A stretch of 64,000 bases of DNA from Limosilactobacillus reuteri (GCF_034259105.1 NZ_CP139477.1:35298-99297), one strand, 5' to 3'; shown: positions 33,292 to 43,081, numbered from the stretch's first letter. The notes: generated from the letters alone by a model not told the origin. Numbers and translations: made by a program.

Positions 33292-33430
33292 GAGGGGGGT
33301 GAACTTTTTCACAAAGTCGATATTTTGGCAGCGAGATATATAGGGGGTATCGAATGCTTTACAAATATTGTTGGTTATCTAAGGGGGGGGGGTAGTTGCC
33401 ACGAAGAGAAGAAAGATCTAAGGGGGGGTG
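33292..33430 (+). repeat. Cluster of G-runs, possibly a rolling-circle origin relic
   Basis: GAGGGGGGTG at about 33292, TAGGGGGTAT at 33341, ATCTAAGGGGGG at about 33377 and ATCTAAGGGGGGGT at about 33416. On the complement the third reads AACTACCCCCCCC, which recalls nick regions of pMV158/pE194-type origins (TACTACGACCCCCC). The link to replication is inference. Confidence 0.35.
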
Positions 33431-33799
33431 GTAATCAGTAGGTCAATTCACACACCGCGGAATTTTTTAAGTAGGGTATAGCCCTATATGGCCGTGAGAG
33501 ACGTCCTGAGACGTTTTAATAAATTCAACACAAATTATATGCATTTTATATCAAAACGCACTGAATGAGCTGTGAGAGCGATTAGAGTAGTAGCTAGATA
33601 ATCTGAGCATAATTATGGTTGGATTACTCTTATAAGATTTCTTAAGGGTCTCTGCTTACTAGTTGATTGATAATTATCATATAATTTGGACAATGCTATT
33701 GAACTTTTGTAGGCATCATCAGTTCATGAAGATAAGTCAAGTCACTAGGGTATACCCTATTGGTCTTTTTTGATCCATTATCAATGGCTTTTTAAATTA

Positions 33800-33853
33800 G
33801 GGCCTAGTACTTTGGGAATGGAAATACTTTCCAACACCAAAAATTCTAGACCC
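33800..33853. repeat. 54-bp hairpin element, copy 2
   Basis: The same sequence as 22278-22331, in the same orientation. Confidence 0.7.
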
Positions 33854-33918
33854 GATTATTTTTGTTAAACGAGATTTCTATATATAATGGAATTATAAAT
33901 TTACTGTTGGAGGTTTTT

Positions 33919-34029
33919 ATGACTGATTTATTTGCAGATGGGACTATCTCTATCCATGGAGCTCAAGAAAATAACTTAGTTGATTTTAATGAGTTGGACG
34001 CTAATGTGCATAAATCTCGAGTTGTCTAG
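33919..34029 (+). CDS. Chimeric UvrA-like/AmaP mini-gene (locus 3)
   Basis: A 36-residue ORF identical to 22397-22507, with the same GGAGG. Its presence in both loci shows that the fusion arose before this module was duplicated. Confidence 0.65.
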   Translation: MTDLFADGTISIHGAQENNLVDFNELDANVHKSRVV

Positions 34030-34040
34030 GAGGTGATATC

Positions 34041-34226
34041 GTGACCGAACTCATTAAAGCCTATTTTTGGCCACTAATTGGTGGAATTATGGGATTGCTC
34101 TTAGCGGTCCTTATCATCACTTTTGGATTTTTCAAGACGCTTTTTGTTTTGATTTTTATGGCAATCGGGATTACCGCGGGTTATTATATTCAAAAAACTG
34201 GTATCTTAACAAATGTTTTTAAATAA
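34041..34226 (+). CDS. DUF2273-family small membrane protein (locus 3)
   Basis: 61 residues, identical to the proteins at 21356-21541 and 22519-22704; two transmembrane helices. Confidence 0.88.
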   Translation: MTELIKAYFWPLIGGIMGLLLAVLIITFGFFKTLFVLIFMAIGITAGYYIQKTGILTNVFK

Positions 34227-34253
34227 CTGTTTGAATTATAAGGAGGAAAAATT

Positions 34254-34796
34254 ATGCAGAATGTAACGCCAAGTGAGAAAACAACAACTAACGAAAAGTC
34301 TGGTGTTAAAGGCAATTTAACATTTGATGATAAGGTTATTCAAAAGATCATTGGTATCGCACTTTCTGAAGTAGATGGCTTATTAACCGTAGATGGCGGC
34401 TTTTTCTCAAATATTGCTGAAAAACTAGTTAATACTTCAGATGTCACATCAGGAATTGATGTAGAGGTTGGAAAAAAGCAGGTTGCAGTGGATCTCGACA
34501 TTGTTGCTGAATACGGCATTGATATTTCTAAACTGTATGACAAGATCAAAAATGTTATCGTTCGGGAAGTAAAGAATATGACCGAATTAGAAGTAATTGA
34601 GGTAAATGTGAATGTTGTTGATATCAAGACAAAGGAGCAATATGAAAAAGATTCGACTTCTCTGCAAGATCGCGTGAGCGATGCCACAGACAAAACGAAG
34701 GAAGCCGTCAGTAAGGGCGCAAAGAAATCGAAGGAAAAATTAGGTGACAGCGTTGATAAAGTAACGTCTGACAATAAATCTAGTCGTGTTAACTAA
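34254..34796 (+). CDS. Asp23/Gls24-family envelope stress protein (locus 3)
   Basis: A 180-residue Asp23 protein combining the QVAVDLD variant of locus 2 with the KEKLGDS variant of locus 1. It is therefore a third, slightly different allele. AAGGAGGAAAAATT precedes the ATG. Confidence 0.92.
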   Translation: MQNVTPSEKTTTNEKSGVKGNLTFDDKVIQKIIGIALSEVDGLLTVDGGFFSNIAEKLVNTSDVTSGIDVEVGKKQVAVDLDIVAEYGIDISKLYDKIKNVIVREVKNMTELEVIEVNVNVVDIKTKEQYEKDSTSLQDRVSDATDKTKEAVSKGAKKSKEKLGDSVDKVTSDNKSSRVN

Positions 34797-34810
34797 GGGA
34801 GTGAGTAAAT

Positions 34811-35044
34811 ATGGGACTTATTTGGTCATTAATCGTTGGGGCAATCATTGGGGCCATTGCTGGCGCAGCTGCTATGGGCTGGATTGCAAACATCGTAGCT
34901 GGTTTAATCGGTGCGTGGATTGGTCAAGGGCTTCTTGGCACTTGGGGCCCTTCGTTAGCTGGCATGGCCATTATTCCGTCAATTATAGGCGCAATAGTTG
35001 TTGTAGCAGTAGTTTCTTTCTTTTTAAGTCGTAGCACAAGATAA
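34811..35044 (+). CDS. GlsB/YeaQ-family membrane protein, chimeric (locus 3)
   Basis: A 77-residue protein. Residues 1-55 equal locus 2. From AIIPSIIGAIVVVAVVSFFL onward it differs and instead resembles the lone GlsB at 43220-43468 (AIIPSIIGAVIVVALVSFFV). A crossover in the conserved IPSIIGA codons is the simplest explanation. Confidence 0.85.
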   Translation: MGLIWSLIVGAIIGAIAGAAAMGWIANIVAGLIGAWIGQGLLGTWGPSLAGMAIIPSIIGAIVVVAVVSFFLSRSTR

Positions 35045-35185
35045 ATTTTTTACCTATATGTTAAACTTTTTAACAATCTTTTAAATGAATCCATGGTTGT
35101 TATTGGCTGGTCAGTTACTGTAGTAATTGGCTTTTTTATAAATGTTCTAATTTAATTTCATGTAAAGCCACTTTAATTATCGTCG

Positions 35186-36253
35186 TTTGTAAAATTAAGT
35201 TAGAAAAAGTAAAAAGCCATTTGTGATAGACTTTTGAATATCCCTAATCCAAAGAAAGGCAATCACAAATGACCTATAAACATCTTACCACACGTGAATT
35301 AACTCTCATAGCTGATTTTTGGTATCAAGGTACTAAAGCTTATCGGGCTGCTAAATTACTTCAGCGTAGTCAAGAAACCATCTATCGTGTTTATCGTTTC
35401 CTCAACGACGGTAAAACCATCGACCAATATCTTCAGACTTATCAGCGTCATAAGCGTCGTTGTGGTCGGAAGCAGACCCAACTGCCAACTATCGAAGTTA
35501 ACTATATCCATGCGCAAATCAAGGCAGGTTGGACTCCTGATACTATTATTGGTCGTCATGAACACCCAATTAGCTGCAGTATGCGCACCCTTTATCGCAT
35601 GTTTGCCCGCAATCAGTATGGCTTTTCCGTTAAACAGCTACCGATGAAAGGAAAACGCCATCCCAATGGCTATGTGGAACATCGTGGTAAAGCTGGCCAA
35701 TTAGGACGCAGTATCTATCAACGATATCGTGATTTTCCGCATTACCAACATGAATTTGGGCACTTTGAAGCTGATACAGTTCAAGGTAAAGCTCACCGCG
35801 GAGCGGTAATGACGCTAGTAGAGCGACAATCCAAAGTAATGATTGTCCTTAATATTCATCATAAAACAGACGAAGCAGTGAATTGCCAGCTTGATCAATG
35901 GCTCGCTAAACTGCCACGTCACTTTGTTAAATCAATTACTTTTGATAACGGGAAAGAATTTGCTGGATGGCGAGAAATAGCCAATAAGTATGATCTTCAC
36001 ACCTATTTTGCGGAAGTCGGTGCTCCCAATCAACGAGGGCTAAACGAAAATAATAACGGCCTCTTGCGTCGTGATGGTCTTAGTAAAAAGCTAGATTTTC
36101 GCGATTTGCCAGACGAACTAGTCACTCAGCTAATGCATCATCGCAACAATATCCCACGAAAATCTCTTAATTATCGTACACCATTAGAAGTATTCTTGAG
36201 TCATGTCACAGAAGAACAACTTTCACCTTTTTTCTAATTTAAATTGACATTTC
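35186..36253 (+). mobile_element. IS30-family element type C (approximate ends)
   Basis: Imperfect ends, TGTAAAATTAAGTTAGAAAAAG near 35190 and, inward from about 36250, TGTCAATTTAAATTAGAAAA, enclose one intact transposase gene. Single copy in the window. Confidence 0.7.
35269..36237 (+). CDS. IS30-family transposase type C
   Basis: A 322-residue protein distinct from the other IS30 groups: HTH (LTTRELTLIADFWYQGTKAY), HEFGHFEADTVQGKAHRG, FDNGKEFAGWREIA, and GAPNQRGLNENNNGLLRRDG with the catalytic Glu. GAAAGGCAATCACAA precedes the ATG. Confidence 0.92.
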   Translation: MTYKHLTTRELTLIADFWYQGTKAYRAAKLLQRSQETIYRVYRFLNDGKTIDQYLQTYQRHKRRCGRKQTQLPTIEVNYIHAQIKAGWTPDTIIGRHEHPISCSMRTLYRMFARNQYGFSVKQLPMKGKRHPNGYVEHRGKAGQLGRSIYQRYRDFPHYQHEFGHFEADTVQGKAHRGAVMTLVERQSKVMIVLNIHHKTDEAVNCQLDQWLAKLPRHFVKSITFDNGKEFAGWREIANKYDLHTYFAEVGAPNQRGLNENNNGLLRRDGLSKKLDFRDLPDELVTQLMHHRNNIPRKSLNYRTPLEVFLSHVTEEQLSPFF

Positions 36254-36275
36254 AGGTATTAACAAGCTGAAAGAA

Positions 36276-37662
36276 GTGGACGAATTGGCTATACAAAATA
36301 GAAGTAGCAGGAAATATGGATTATTAAATTACAGTGTTTACGTCATATCTTTGGGAGGATTCCTATTTGGGTATGATACTGGTGTTATCAATGGATCTTT
36401 GGCTTTTATGAGCAAGACTAGCCAATTAAATCTAACTCTTTCCCGTCAGGGAATCGTGTCAAGCTCTTTAGTCTTAGGGGCTTGCCTTGGTGCATTCCTA
36501 TGTGGAAAATATGCTGATAAATATGGCAGAAAGGTTACACTTCGTTGGGTTGCAGTTATCTTTACACTGGCAAATGTATGTTGCGCATTATCACTCAATT
36601 ATATCTTTATGACCACATTTAGATTTATCCTGGGACTAGCTGTTGGTGCTGCCTCAAGTCTTTCTCCAATGTATCTTGCAGAAATATCCCCAAAAGAAGT
36701 TCGTGCTAGCAAAGTCAATAAGAATGCAATTTTTATCGTTTTAGGACAACTAGTAGCGTTTATTATGAATGCCCTTTTTAGGCAGTCTATGGGGTTGCTG
36801 GGATCAAATTTGGCGTGTTATGATTTTAATGGCATGTGTCCCCTCTATTATCTTATGGATTAATTCATTCAATATTGCTGGGAGTCCTAACTGGTTAGTA
36901 CAAAGAGGGCATTTAAAAAGAGCACGTAATTTAGCTAATCGACTAGGATTCAAAAAACAAACTGCTAACAGGATCATTGATGGGCGTAAAAAGAATATCA
37001 AAACAGAGACAAAGCTCACTTGGAACCAAATCTTTTCGAATAAACGATTAGTCTACTTACTCTTGATTGGAATCGTTATTGCCTTGATTCAACAAGTATC
37101 GGGTATTAATACAGTTATGTATTATGGCTCTATCTTGTTAGAAAAGGTTGGTATGGGAGAACGGGGTTCTTTGTATGCGAATATACTAATCGGCTTAACA
37201 TCTGTCATCGCTAGTATCTTTGGAACCAGAATGATTGCCAATCACAACCATCTGAAAATGTTAAAAATTGGGTTAATGGGTAATATTATCTTTTTAGCAT
37301 TGTTAGGGGTTATCATGCACGCAAACATGCTGCCACAGGTAGTTACAAATACTTTGGTTCTAGCAATGCTTGTCCTGTTTATAGCGAACCATCAAGGTAT
37401 TGTTAGCCCTGTTACTTGGTTGATTATGGCAGAAATGTTCCCTAATAGTGTCAAAGCAAAATTTATGTCAATTGCTACAGCAACCACATGGATCACTAAT
37501 TTTTCAATTAGCTTAGTTTACCCATTGCTAATTAATGCTTTAGGAACAGCCACTGTCTTTTTTGTATTTGCCATAACAAATGGGTGCAGTTTATTTCTTT
37601 CCTTGACTGTTATTAATCAAGAGAAAATGGAAAAATCCTATCAGGAAAGTTCCAGCAAATAA
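36276..37662 (+). pseudogene. MFS sugar porter (SP family), frameshifted
   Basis: The first frame (GTG 36276) has the sugar porter signature GGFLFGYDTGVINGSLAFM and GKYADKYGRK and is lost around 36790. The second frame resumes with IWRVMILMACVPSIILWINS and shows the second half (QQVSGINTVMYYGSILLEKVG, SPVTWLIMAEMFPNSVKAKF) to the stop at 37662. One inserted base explains the split. The normal product would have 12 membrane helices and about 460 residues. It resembles the intact transporter at 44940-46361. Confidence 0.85.
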
Positions 37663-37683
37663 AATTAAATGGAGGAAAATAAT

Positions 37684-38700
37684 ATGGCCAACTTTTATAT
37701 CAATCCTAATAACGTTGTACACGAATTGCCTAAAAACAATCAGCCCAAATTTTTTATGTTTGGTGTTCCTAGCTACACCAATCTTGGTGACCAGGCAATA
37801 TCATTAGCCGAACGAAAATATGTCGAAGCTGAGTTTCCAGAATACCAATATATTGAAATAGTGGAGGAAGATGATGATGAGGCTATTCCTGTTGTAAAGA
37901 AAAATCTAAGTAGTGCAGATATTATTGCCTTTACGGGTGGTGGCAATATGGGAAATCTCTATTTAGACCATGAAAAAGCACGTAGAAAAGTATTTTCAAC
38001 TTTTACTGATAACCTAACTATCTCATTCCCACAGTCTATTCATTTTGAGGACAATGAAGCTGGTCTTTATGAACGAAAGTTAAGTCAAGAGGCTTACCAA
38101 AAAAACCCCAATTTAGTTTTAGTAGCCCGAGATGCACAGAGCTACCATAGAATGCAGACTATTTTCAACAATAAAGTCATTTTTACACCTGATATGGTTT
38201 TATATATGCAATCTAAGAAATTCCCAAAATTGAAGCGTCAAGGGTCATTATTTGTTCTCAGACGGGACGCTGAAAAAGTCGTTAAAGATAAGGTTATCCA
38301 AAACATGAAGGCTTTGCTGAGAGCCTACCAACCTATTAAATTTACGGATACTGTTTTAGATACGGTTAAAACTATTACACCTGATACCCGTGAAAAATTA
38401 TTCAGAAAAGAATTAAGCCTATTTTCAGGTCAAAAGTTAATTATTACTGATCGATGGCACGCAATGGTATTCTCAGTTTTAACTGGAACACCTTGTTTAC
38501 TAATGGGAAACAGTTATGGGAAAGGTAAGCACGCTTACTATGATTGGCTAGAGTATATCAACTGGGTTAGTTATACCGATGAGGAAGATACCGAAAGGAT
38601 TAAACAACAAATAAACGCGGTCATGGAAGCCAAAACTCACGCTTATGATCTTATCCCTGATTTTAAACAGTTACATGATTTAATTGCACATAATCGGTAG
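37684..38700 (+). CDS. Polysaccharide pyruvyl transferase family protein
   Basis: A 338-residue protein with AATGGAGGAAAATAAT before ATG 37684. Family features are the N-terminal SYTNLGDQAISLAERK, the FTGGGNMGNLYLDHEKARRK segment and the C-terminal ITDRWHAMVFSVLTGTPCLLMGNSYGK. Such enzymes add ketal-pyruvate from phosphoenolpyruvate to a glycan, or are glycosyltransferase-like relatives. It follows a broken sugar porter by 21 bases. No polysaccharide cluster is nearby, so its acceptor is unknown; it may be a stranded piece of an exopolysaccharide locus. Confidence 0.85.
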   Translation: MANFYINPNNVVHELPKNNQPKFFMFGVPSYTNLGDQAISLAERKYVEAEFPEYQYIEIVEEDDDEAIPVVKKNLSSADIIAFTGGGNMGNLYLDHEKARRKVFSTFTDNLTISFPQSIHFEDNEAGLYERKLSQEAYQKNPNLVLVARDAQSYHRMQTIFNNKVIFTPDMVLYMQSKKFPKLKRQGSLFVLRRDAEKVVKDKVIQNMKALLRAYQPIKFTDTVLDTVKTITPDTREKLFRKELSLFSGQKLIITDRWHAMVFSVLTGTPCLLMGNSYGKGKHAYYDWLEYINWVSYTDEEDTERIKQQINAVMEAKTHAYDLIPDFKQLHDLIAHNR

Positions 38701-38734
38701 GAAAAAGTCAACTTTTTGATAACATTTGTCATTT

Positions 38735-39733
38735 GGTAGATTGTAAAATTAATCCGAACGCTGTTCGGACAAAAAAGATCAGCTTCCTTTAAAATGGTGT
38801 TTACCACAAACCCATCTTTTAGGAGCTGATCTTTTGTCTAGTATAACCTATTCCGAACGAATTAAAATCGAAACCTTTTGTGAACTAGGGCTGTCCAATA
38901 TCCAAATGGGCGTTCGGCTGAACCGATCACCGTCAACAATTTCTTATGAATTATCTCGATGTCAACCTTATTAGGCTGAATTAGCACAAACAGATGCCGA
39001 ATACAAGCGATCACGATGTGGTCGGAAAACTAAGCTGAGCGATGAGTTAAAGCAAAAAATTATCAACCATTTACGTCTAAGCTGGTCACCAGGAATGATT
39101 GCTCACGAATTTAAACTAGCTACTAAATCTATTTATAATTGGCTAAATCAGGGGAGAATTGGTTTCTCCTTGAATGATCTACCTGAACATAGCGTACGCC
39201 AACGGCGTAACGTTGACCAACGATCCAAATATAATCAATCTTTGGGGCGATCAATTGAACAGCGTCCCATGATGATTAATCAACGTAATCGCATCGGCGA
39301 TTTTGAACTAGATACAGTCGTTGGTCCTCGTGGGCATAGTAAGGCAGTTTTATTAACTTTAATCGATCGCAAATCACGGTTCCTTTGGGCATACCGGTTA
39401 AAAGATCGGACGACAGCGACTGTTAATGAAGCACTAACTAAGTTCCTAACCACTTTTAATGGTCAGGTGCACAGCTTTACTGTGGACCGTGGCACTGGGT
39501 TTAGTGGGCTAGTATCACTTGAATCACAATATGGTATTAAGACCTATTACTGCCATGCTTATACTCCAGCTGAACGTGGTAGTAATGAACGCTTTAATCG
39601 GAATTTACGTTATTTTTATCCTAAAGGGACTCGTTTTGAGCACATTAGTGCTCAAGATTTAACGACGACGTTACTCCAAATTAACCAGCGACCGCTTAAA
39701 ATACTCGACTGGCAAACACCGTATCAGGTTATG
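38735..39733 (+). mobile_element. IS30-family element type D, 3'-truncated
   Basis: Left end GGTAGATTGTAAAATTAATC at 38735; the right end is lost at a junction with phage DNA at about 39733. It is the long relative of the 340-bp derivative at 16462-16801. Confidence 0.85.
38834..39733 (+). pseudogene. IS30-family transposase type D, nonsense and truncation
   Basis: From TTG 38834 (AGGAG upstream) the HTH region reads LSNIQMGVRLNRSPSTISYE, then hits an in-frame TAG after RCQPY. The frame goes on with AELAQTDAEYKRSRCGRKTK, FELDTVVGPRGHSK, TVDRGTGFSG and TPAERGSNERFNRNLRYFYP and breaks off after DWQTPYQVML. Confidence 0.85.
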
Positions 39734-39736
39734 CTG

Positions 39737-39844
39737 AGCTTTTGCGATTGCATCATTAATTCTTTCAGTAATATAGTCATCACTGAAGCTTTGAAAAATT
39801 TTATAATCGCTTTTCACATCAGCAATTGTAGGTGTTTCCGCCAT
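39737..39844 (-). pseudogene. Truncated phage head gene (head-tail connector position)
   Basis: ATG 39844 with AGGAGGTAATTAGCA upstream opens ETPTIADVKSDYKIFQSFSD and continues about 35 codons to the IS30 junction. It follows the capsid gene, where connector/completion proteins are found. Function is inferred from gene order only. Confidence 0.55.
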
Positions 39845-39857
39845 TGCTAATTACCTC

Positions 39858-40922
39858 CTATTTACCAGGTCCGCTGGTTGATGAGCTACCTGATACGCCT
39901 GAAGCTTTAGCTTTAGGTGAATTGATAGTTGGGACAACATAATCAGTTCCTACTTTAAAACCATATTTAACTAATTGAATGTTACGTGGGTCATAGGATA
40001 CTTGGAATAACGGCTTAGTTCCCGCTGCCAGTCAGCTAAATAAGCTGTCGGGCTTAGTTTGAGTCAAGTCAACATCTGTTCCGGCAACGTGGCAAGTAAC
40101 TACTCGTTTCTGAATAATGGCTACCATGCCGCCCTTTTGAAATTCGTCACGTTGAACAACTAGGCCATTAGTCGGAGTAGCAGTTGCATAATCAATGGCT
40201 CCAGGGCCGAAGATGAGTGCATAAGTAGTTCCATCAGAAGCAACCGGAATGCTATCATCTTGAATGATGCTCATACCTTGATAAGTGGCAATTGGAGTAG
40301 CTGCGCCAGCAGGTTGCAGGTATTCAATCAATTGTTGTTCACGCATTTCTGAATAAGCTGCTGAGTTAACAACTAATGTCGATAAGGTGTTATCCATTAC
40401 ATCACCCATGCCGGCAAGTGCTTTAACAAAGTCTGAGGCGGATAATTCTTTTTCAGAACCCATACCATAAGTCTTGGCAGTCGCGATATCAGTATTGTTA
40501 AAAGTGGCTTTAACAGTATCTAAAAGAATCTTTGTATCTTGGTGAGTCCACCAGTTGCCAAAGCGATTAGCAATCTGCTGTTGGGTACTTGCACCAGAAA
40601 TTAAATCTCCCCAGTCAGTATTACCGAATGACTTGCTTTGATACATCTTAATGCCGTATTCCATAGCAGAATCAACACCATTAGTTTGAATATCGTTAGT
40701 ATCATTCCATTCATCTGCATCACCGCTTAAATCATTCATTGCAGGGATCTCAACTGATCGTCCTGGTTGAAGCAATCGGCCACCTAATACTGGATCGTTT
40801 TTTAGCACACCAGATTGAACAAATCGATTAGTTTGAATATTTTGACGATAGATCCAGTCTAGAAAGACTGTTGGTTCAATTAAATTACTAAAATTCGTAG
40901 GGTTTCCGTTAATTACGGTCAT
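39858..40922 (-). pseudogene. Phage major capsid protein, nonsense codon near C-terminus
   Basis: A 296-residue open frame (TVINGNPTNFSNLIEPTVFL, LLQPGRSVEIPAMNDLSGDA, LSTLVVNSAAYSEMREQQLI) with features of siphophage major capsid proteins of the N4-gp56/HK97-like type in LAB. TGA at 40032-40034 ends it at DSLFS, but the frame continues LAAGTKPLFQVSYDPRNIQL for 57 more codons to TAG at 39858, directly before the next ribosome-binding site. A Trp codon changed to TGA is likely. The gene is stranded outside any prophage. Confidence 0.75.
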
Positions 40923-40934
40923 TACCTACACCTC

Positions 40935-41585
40935 CTATTTAAGTTTGTTGTACAAATCTGGGTTTTGACGATAAAGGTTAGTCTGCTCTTCAAGGCTCAT
41001 CTGCGCAAAATCTTCGCGTGTCATAGAAGCGTTAAATTGTTGACCGCCATTCTGTGGTGATTGATTACCCGTAACTTTCTTTTCAACAGCTTCCTGAACA
41101 GCTTTGATAAATAAGTTTGTAAACTTATCTAAGTTATTGTTACGAACATTTTCTTTAACATCACTAATAAACTCCGCAAATTCAGCTGGAATGTACTTGT
41201 CAGTTAGAACAGTTTTAGTTGCAGCTAAAGCATCCTTACGATCAGCTTCATCTAATTTTTCTTGAAGACGGTCTTGCTGTTCTTTTAAGGCTTGTCGTTG
41301 CTCTTCTAAATCGGCTTGGGCTTTCTCACTAGCATTCATGCTGGCTCGTTTTTCACCCTTTTCAAGCCATTCTTGTTCCTTTTGCTTAAGCTCCTTTTCA
41401 AAATCATCCCGCAGATTGCTTTCTACTTCTTTAGCCTTAGAGGCCATCATCTTTCCAATATCATCCTGTGTGTAGGTCATGCCAGCTGGCTTTGGATTTT
41501 TACCATCAGGATTTGGGTTGGAATCGTTTGGCTTAGGTTCTGGGTTAGGATCAGCAAAAAATTGCAAATTTGTTTTCATCATCAA
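40935..41585 (-). CDS. Phage scaffolding protein (DUF4355-like)
   Basis: A 216-residue protein with a Pro/Asn-rich start (NPEPKPNDSNPNPDG), a long charged coiled coil (about residues 50-125) and a C-terminal region (YIPAEFAEFISDVKENVRNN). This is the usual layout of the DUF4355 scaffold that precedes the capsid gene in LAB phages. It ends 12 bases before the capsid start. Upstream genes are cut off by IS30 copy 2. Confidence 0.82.
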   Translation of the reverse strand: MMMKTNLQFFADPNPEPKPNDSNPNPDGKNPKPAGMTYTQDDIGKMMASKAKEVESNLRDDFEKELKQKEQEWLEKGEKRASMNASEKAQADLEEQRQALKEQQDRLQEKLDEADRKDALAATKTVLTDKYIPAEFAEFISDVKENVRNNNLDKFTNLFIKAVQEAVEKKVTGNQSPQNGGQQFNASMTREDFAQMSLEEQTNLYRQNPDLYNKLK

Positions 41586-41643
41586 AACTTCTTTTTAAGT
41601 CCGTAGACTAAATTGTTTGTAAGTGCAATAACTAAATCAATTA

Positions 41644-42922
41644 GGTGGATTATAGAATGAAGTTAGCCACCCAGTTGGTGGTAAATAAAAAACGCCATTC
41701 GGCGTGACATCAGGTATCATATTAAGTGAACCAAACCTATATGAAAGGATGTCCGTCAAATGACGCACTTAAATGATACCATGTCTACTAGTTTATTGAC
41801 TACTCATAAAAAGAATGCTCATCTTACTAAAGAAGAACGTGTGATGATTGCGACTTTAAAGTCGCAAGGACTTTCCAATCGCGCAATTGGTCGCCAATTA
41901 GGAGTTAATCATCAAACAATTAATAACGAGCTCAACCGTGGTACGGTCCGCCAACTTCGTCGTCAAAAATCTAATGGTAAGATTTACGAATATTCTTACT
42001 ACATCTATAGTTATGAAGCTGGTCAGGCCACATATCTTGAACATCACCGCCATTCTGGTCGTCGTCGCTTATATTATTCTTCAAAGCAATTTTTACGATT
42101 AGCTGATCAGCTAATGCTTGGTGAGTTTGACGACCACCATTACTCCCCACAAGCGGTTATTTATAAGGCTCGAGATTTAATGAATGATGGCACCCTGATC
42201 CCAAAGTCGGTTGTAACTTTATATCAATGGATTAATGAGGGTGTGCTTCGTACGTCCAATTTAGACCTCTTTGAAAAACCTAAACGTAAGCATCATCGAA
42301 CTCATCCGCAAGCTAAAAGGTGCTTAGGGCCTAATATTGCTCAACGACCTCAAACTGCGGACCAACGGTCCGAAATTGGCCATTGGGAACTAGATACAGT
42401 TCAGGGACAGAAAAACGGTAATGACAGTGTTGTACTAGTAATGACTGATCGCCTTTCACGAGTTAATATCACGAGTAAAATTGCTGGTAAAACTGCGCAT
42501 GCAGTAAATCAGTTCTTTATAAATTTACGCCAGAAAATGGGCACAGATGCTTACTATCGCATCTTTAAGACAATAACCTCTGACAACGGTTCAGAATTTA
42601 GTGAGTTAACACAAGTTCACGATCATGTTTTCTATGCTGATCCGTATTCCCCTTGGGAACGTGGATCCAATGAGATCAATAACCGGTTTCTCCGCAAGGA
42701 GATTACCAAAGGTGAAGCTATAAATAACTATAGTAGTGCTCAGATCATAGCGACTAATGATTGGATGAATCACTATCCACGAGCTATGTTTAATGGACAT
42801 TCGTCAATGGATATCTATCGTAAGGCCTTCTACCAAGAGATATCACAGCTCCATCAACCAATAATCAATTGGTCAGTATTATTTATTTGAGTCCAGTGGC
42901 TAACTTATTCTTGAAATTTAGG
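41644..42922 (+). mobile_element. IS30-family element, copy 2 (1279 bp) with 14-bp target duplication
   Basis: Same 1279-bp element as at 8658-9936 and 61681-62959. It is flanked by AACTAAATCAATTA at 41630-41643 and 42923-42936, a perfect 14-bp direct repeat. Confidence 0.93.
41760..42890 (+). CDS. IS30-family transposase (copy 2)
   Basis: 376 residues, protein identical to copies 1 and 3 (HTH, then HWELDTVQGQ, TSDNGSEFSE, SPWERGSNEINNRFL). Intact and probably functional. Confidence 0.93.
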   Translation: MTHLNDTMSTSLLTTHKKNAHLTKEERVMIATLKSQGLSNRAIGRQLGVNHQTINNELNRGTVRQLRRQKSNGKIYEYSYYIYSYEAGQATYLEHHRHSGRRRLYYSSKQFLRLADQLMLGEFDDHHYSPQAVIYKARDLMNDGTLIPKSVVTLYQWINEGVLRTSNLDLFEKPKRKHHRTHPQAKRCLGPNIAQRPQTADQRSEIGHWELDTVQGQKNGNDSVVLVMTDRLSRVNITSKIAGKTAHAVNQFFINLRQKMGTDAYYRIFKTITSDNGSEFSELTQVHDHVFYADPYSPWERGSNEINNRFLRKEITKGEAINNYSSAQIIATNDWMNHYPRAMFNGHSSMDIYRKAFYQEISQLHQPIINWSVLFI

Positions 42923-43081
42923 AACTAAATCAATTATTCTTTAACGCCTGTAATTGAGAAAAAGGCAAATCAAAAATTTCTATTTTAAAAAGAATGGCAC
43001 AATCGAATAATTTGTATGCAAATATTCAATGGCCTATAATTAGATTTAGAAGGATGCAATTTAGATAATGGAGGATTTGAT

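Larger units (their letters stand above)
33021..33799. other. Gene-poor stretch with replicon relics
   Basis: Holds a Rep relic (33074-33280), several G-runs (33294-33430), a DNA stretch with GAGACGTCCTGAGACG (33498-33513), and at the right end the beginning of the duplicated block that is also upstream of asp23 locus 2. No intact gene was found. Confidence 0.6.
33740..35005 (+). repeat. Direct duplication of the asp23 locus 2 region
   Basis: From the CACTAGGGTATACCCTA region through most of glsB this block repeats 22216-23480 nearly base for base, including the 54-bp hairpin element and the chimeric mini-gene. Similarity breaks inside glsB. Confidence 0.85.

Noticed and set aside
34786-35034. 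Trp/His/Cys-rich frame overlapping glsB
   Set aside because: Out-of-frame reading of the GlsB gene; it also appears at 23264-23518 for the same reason.
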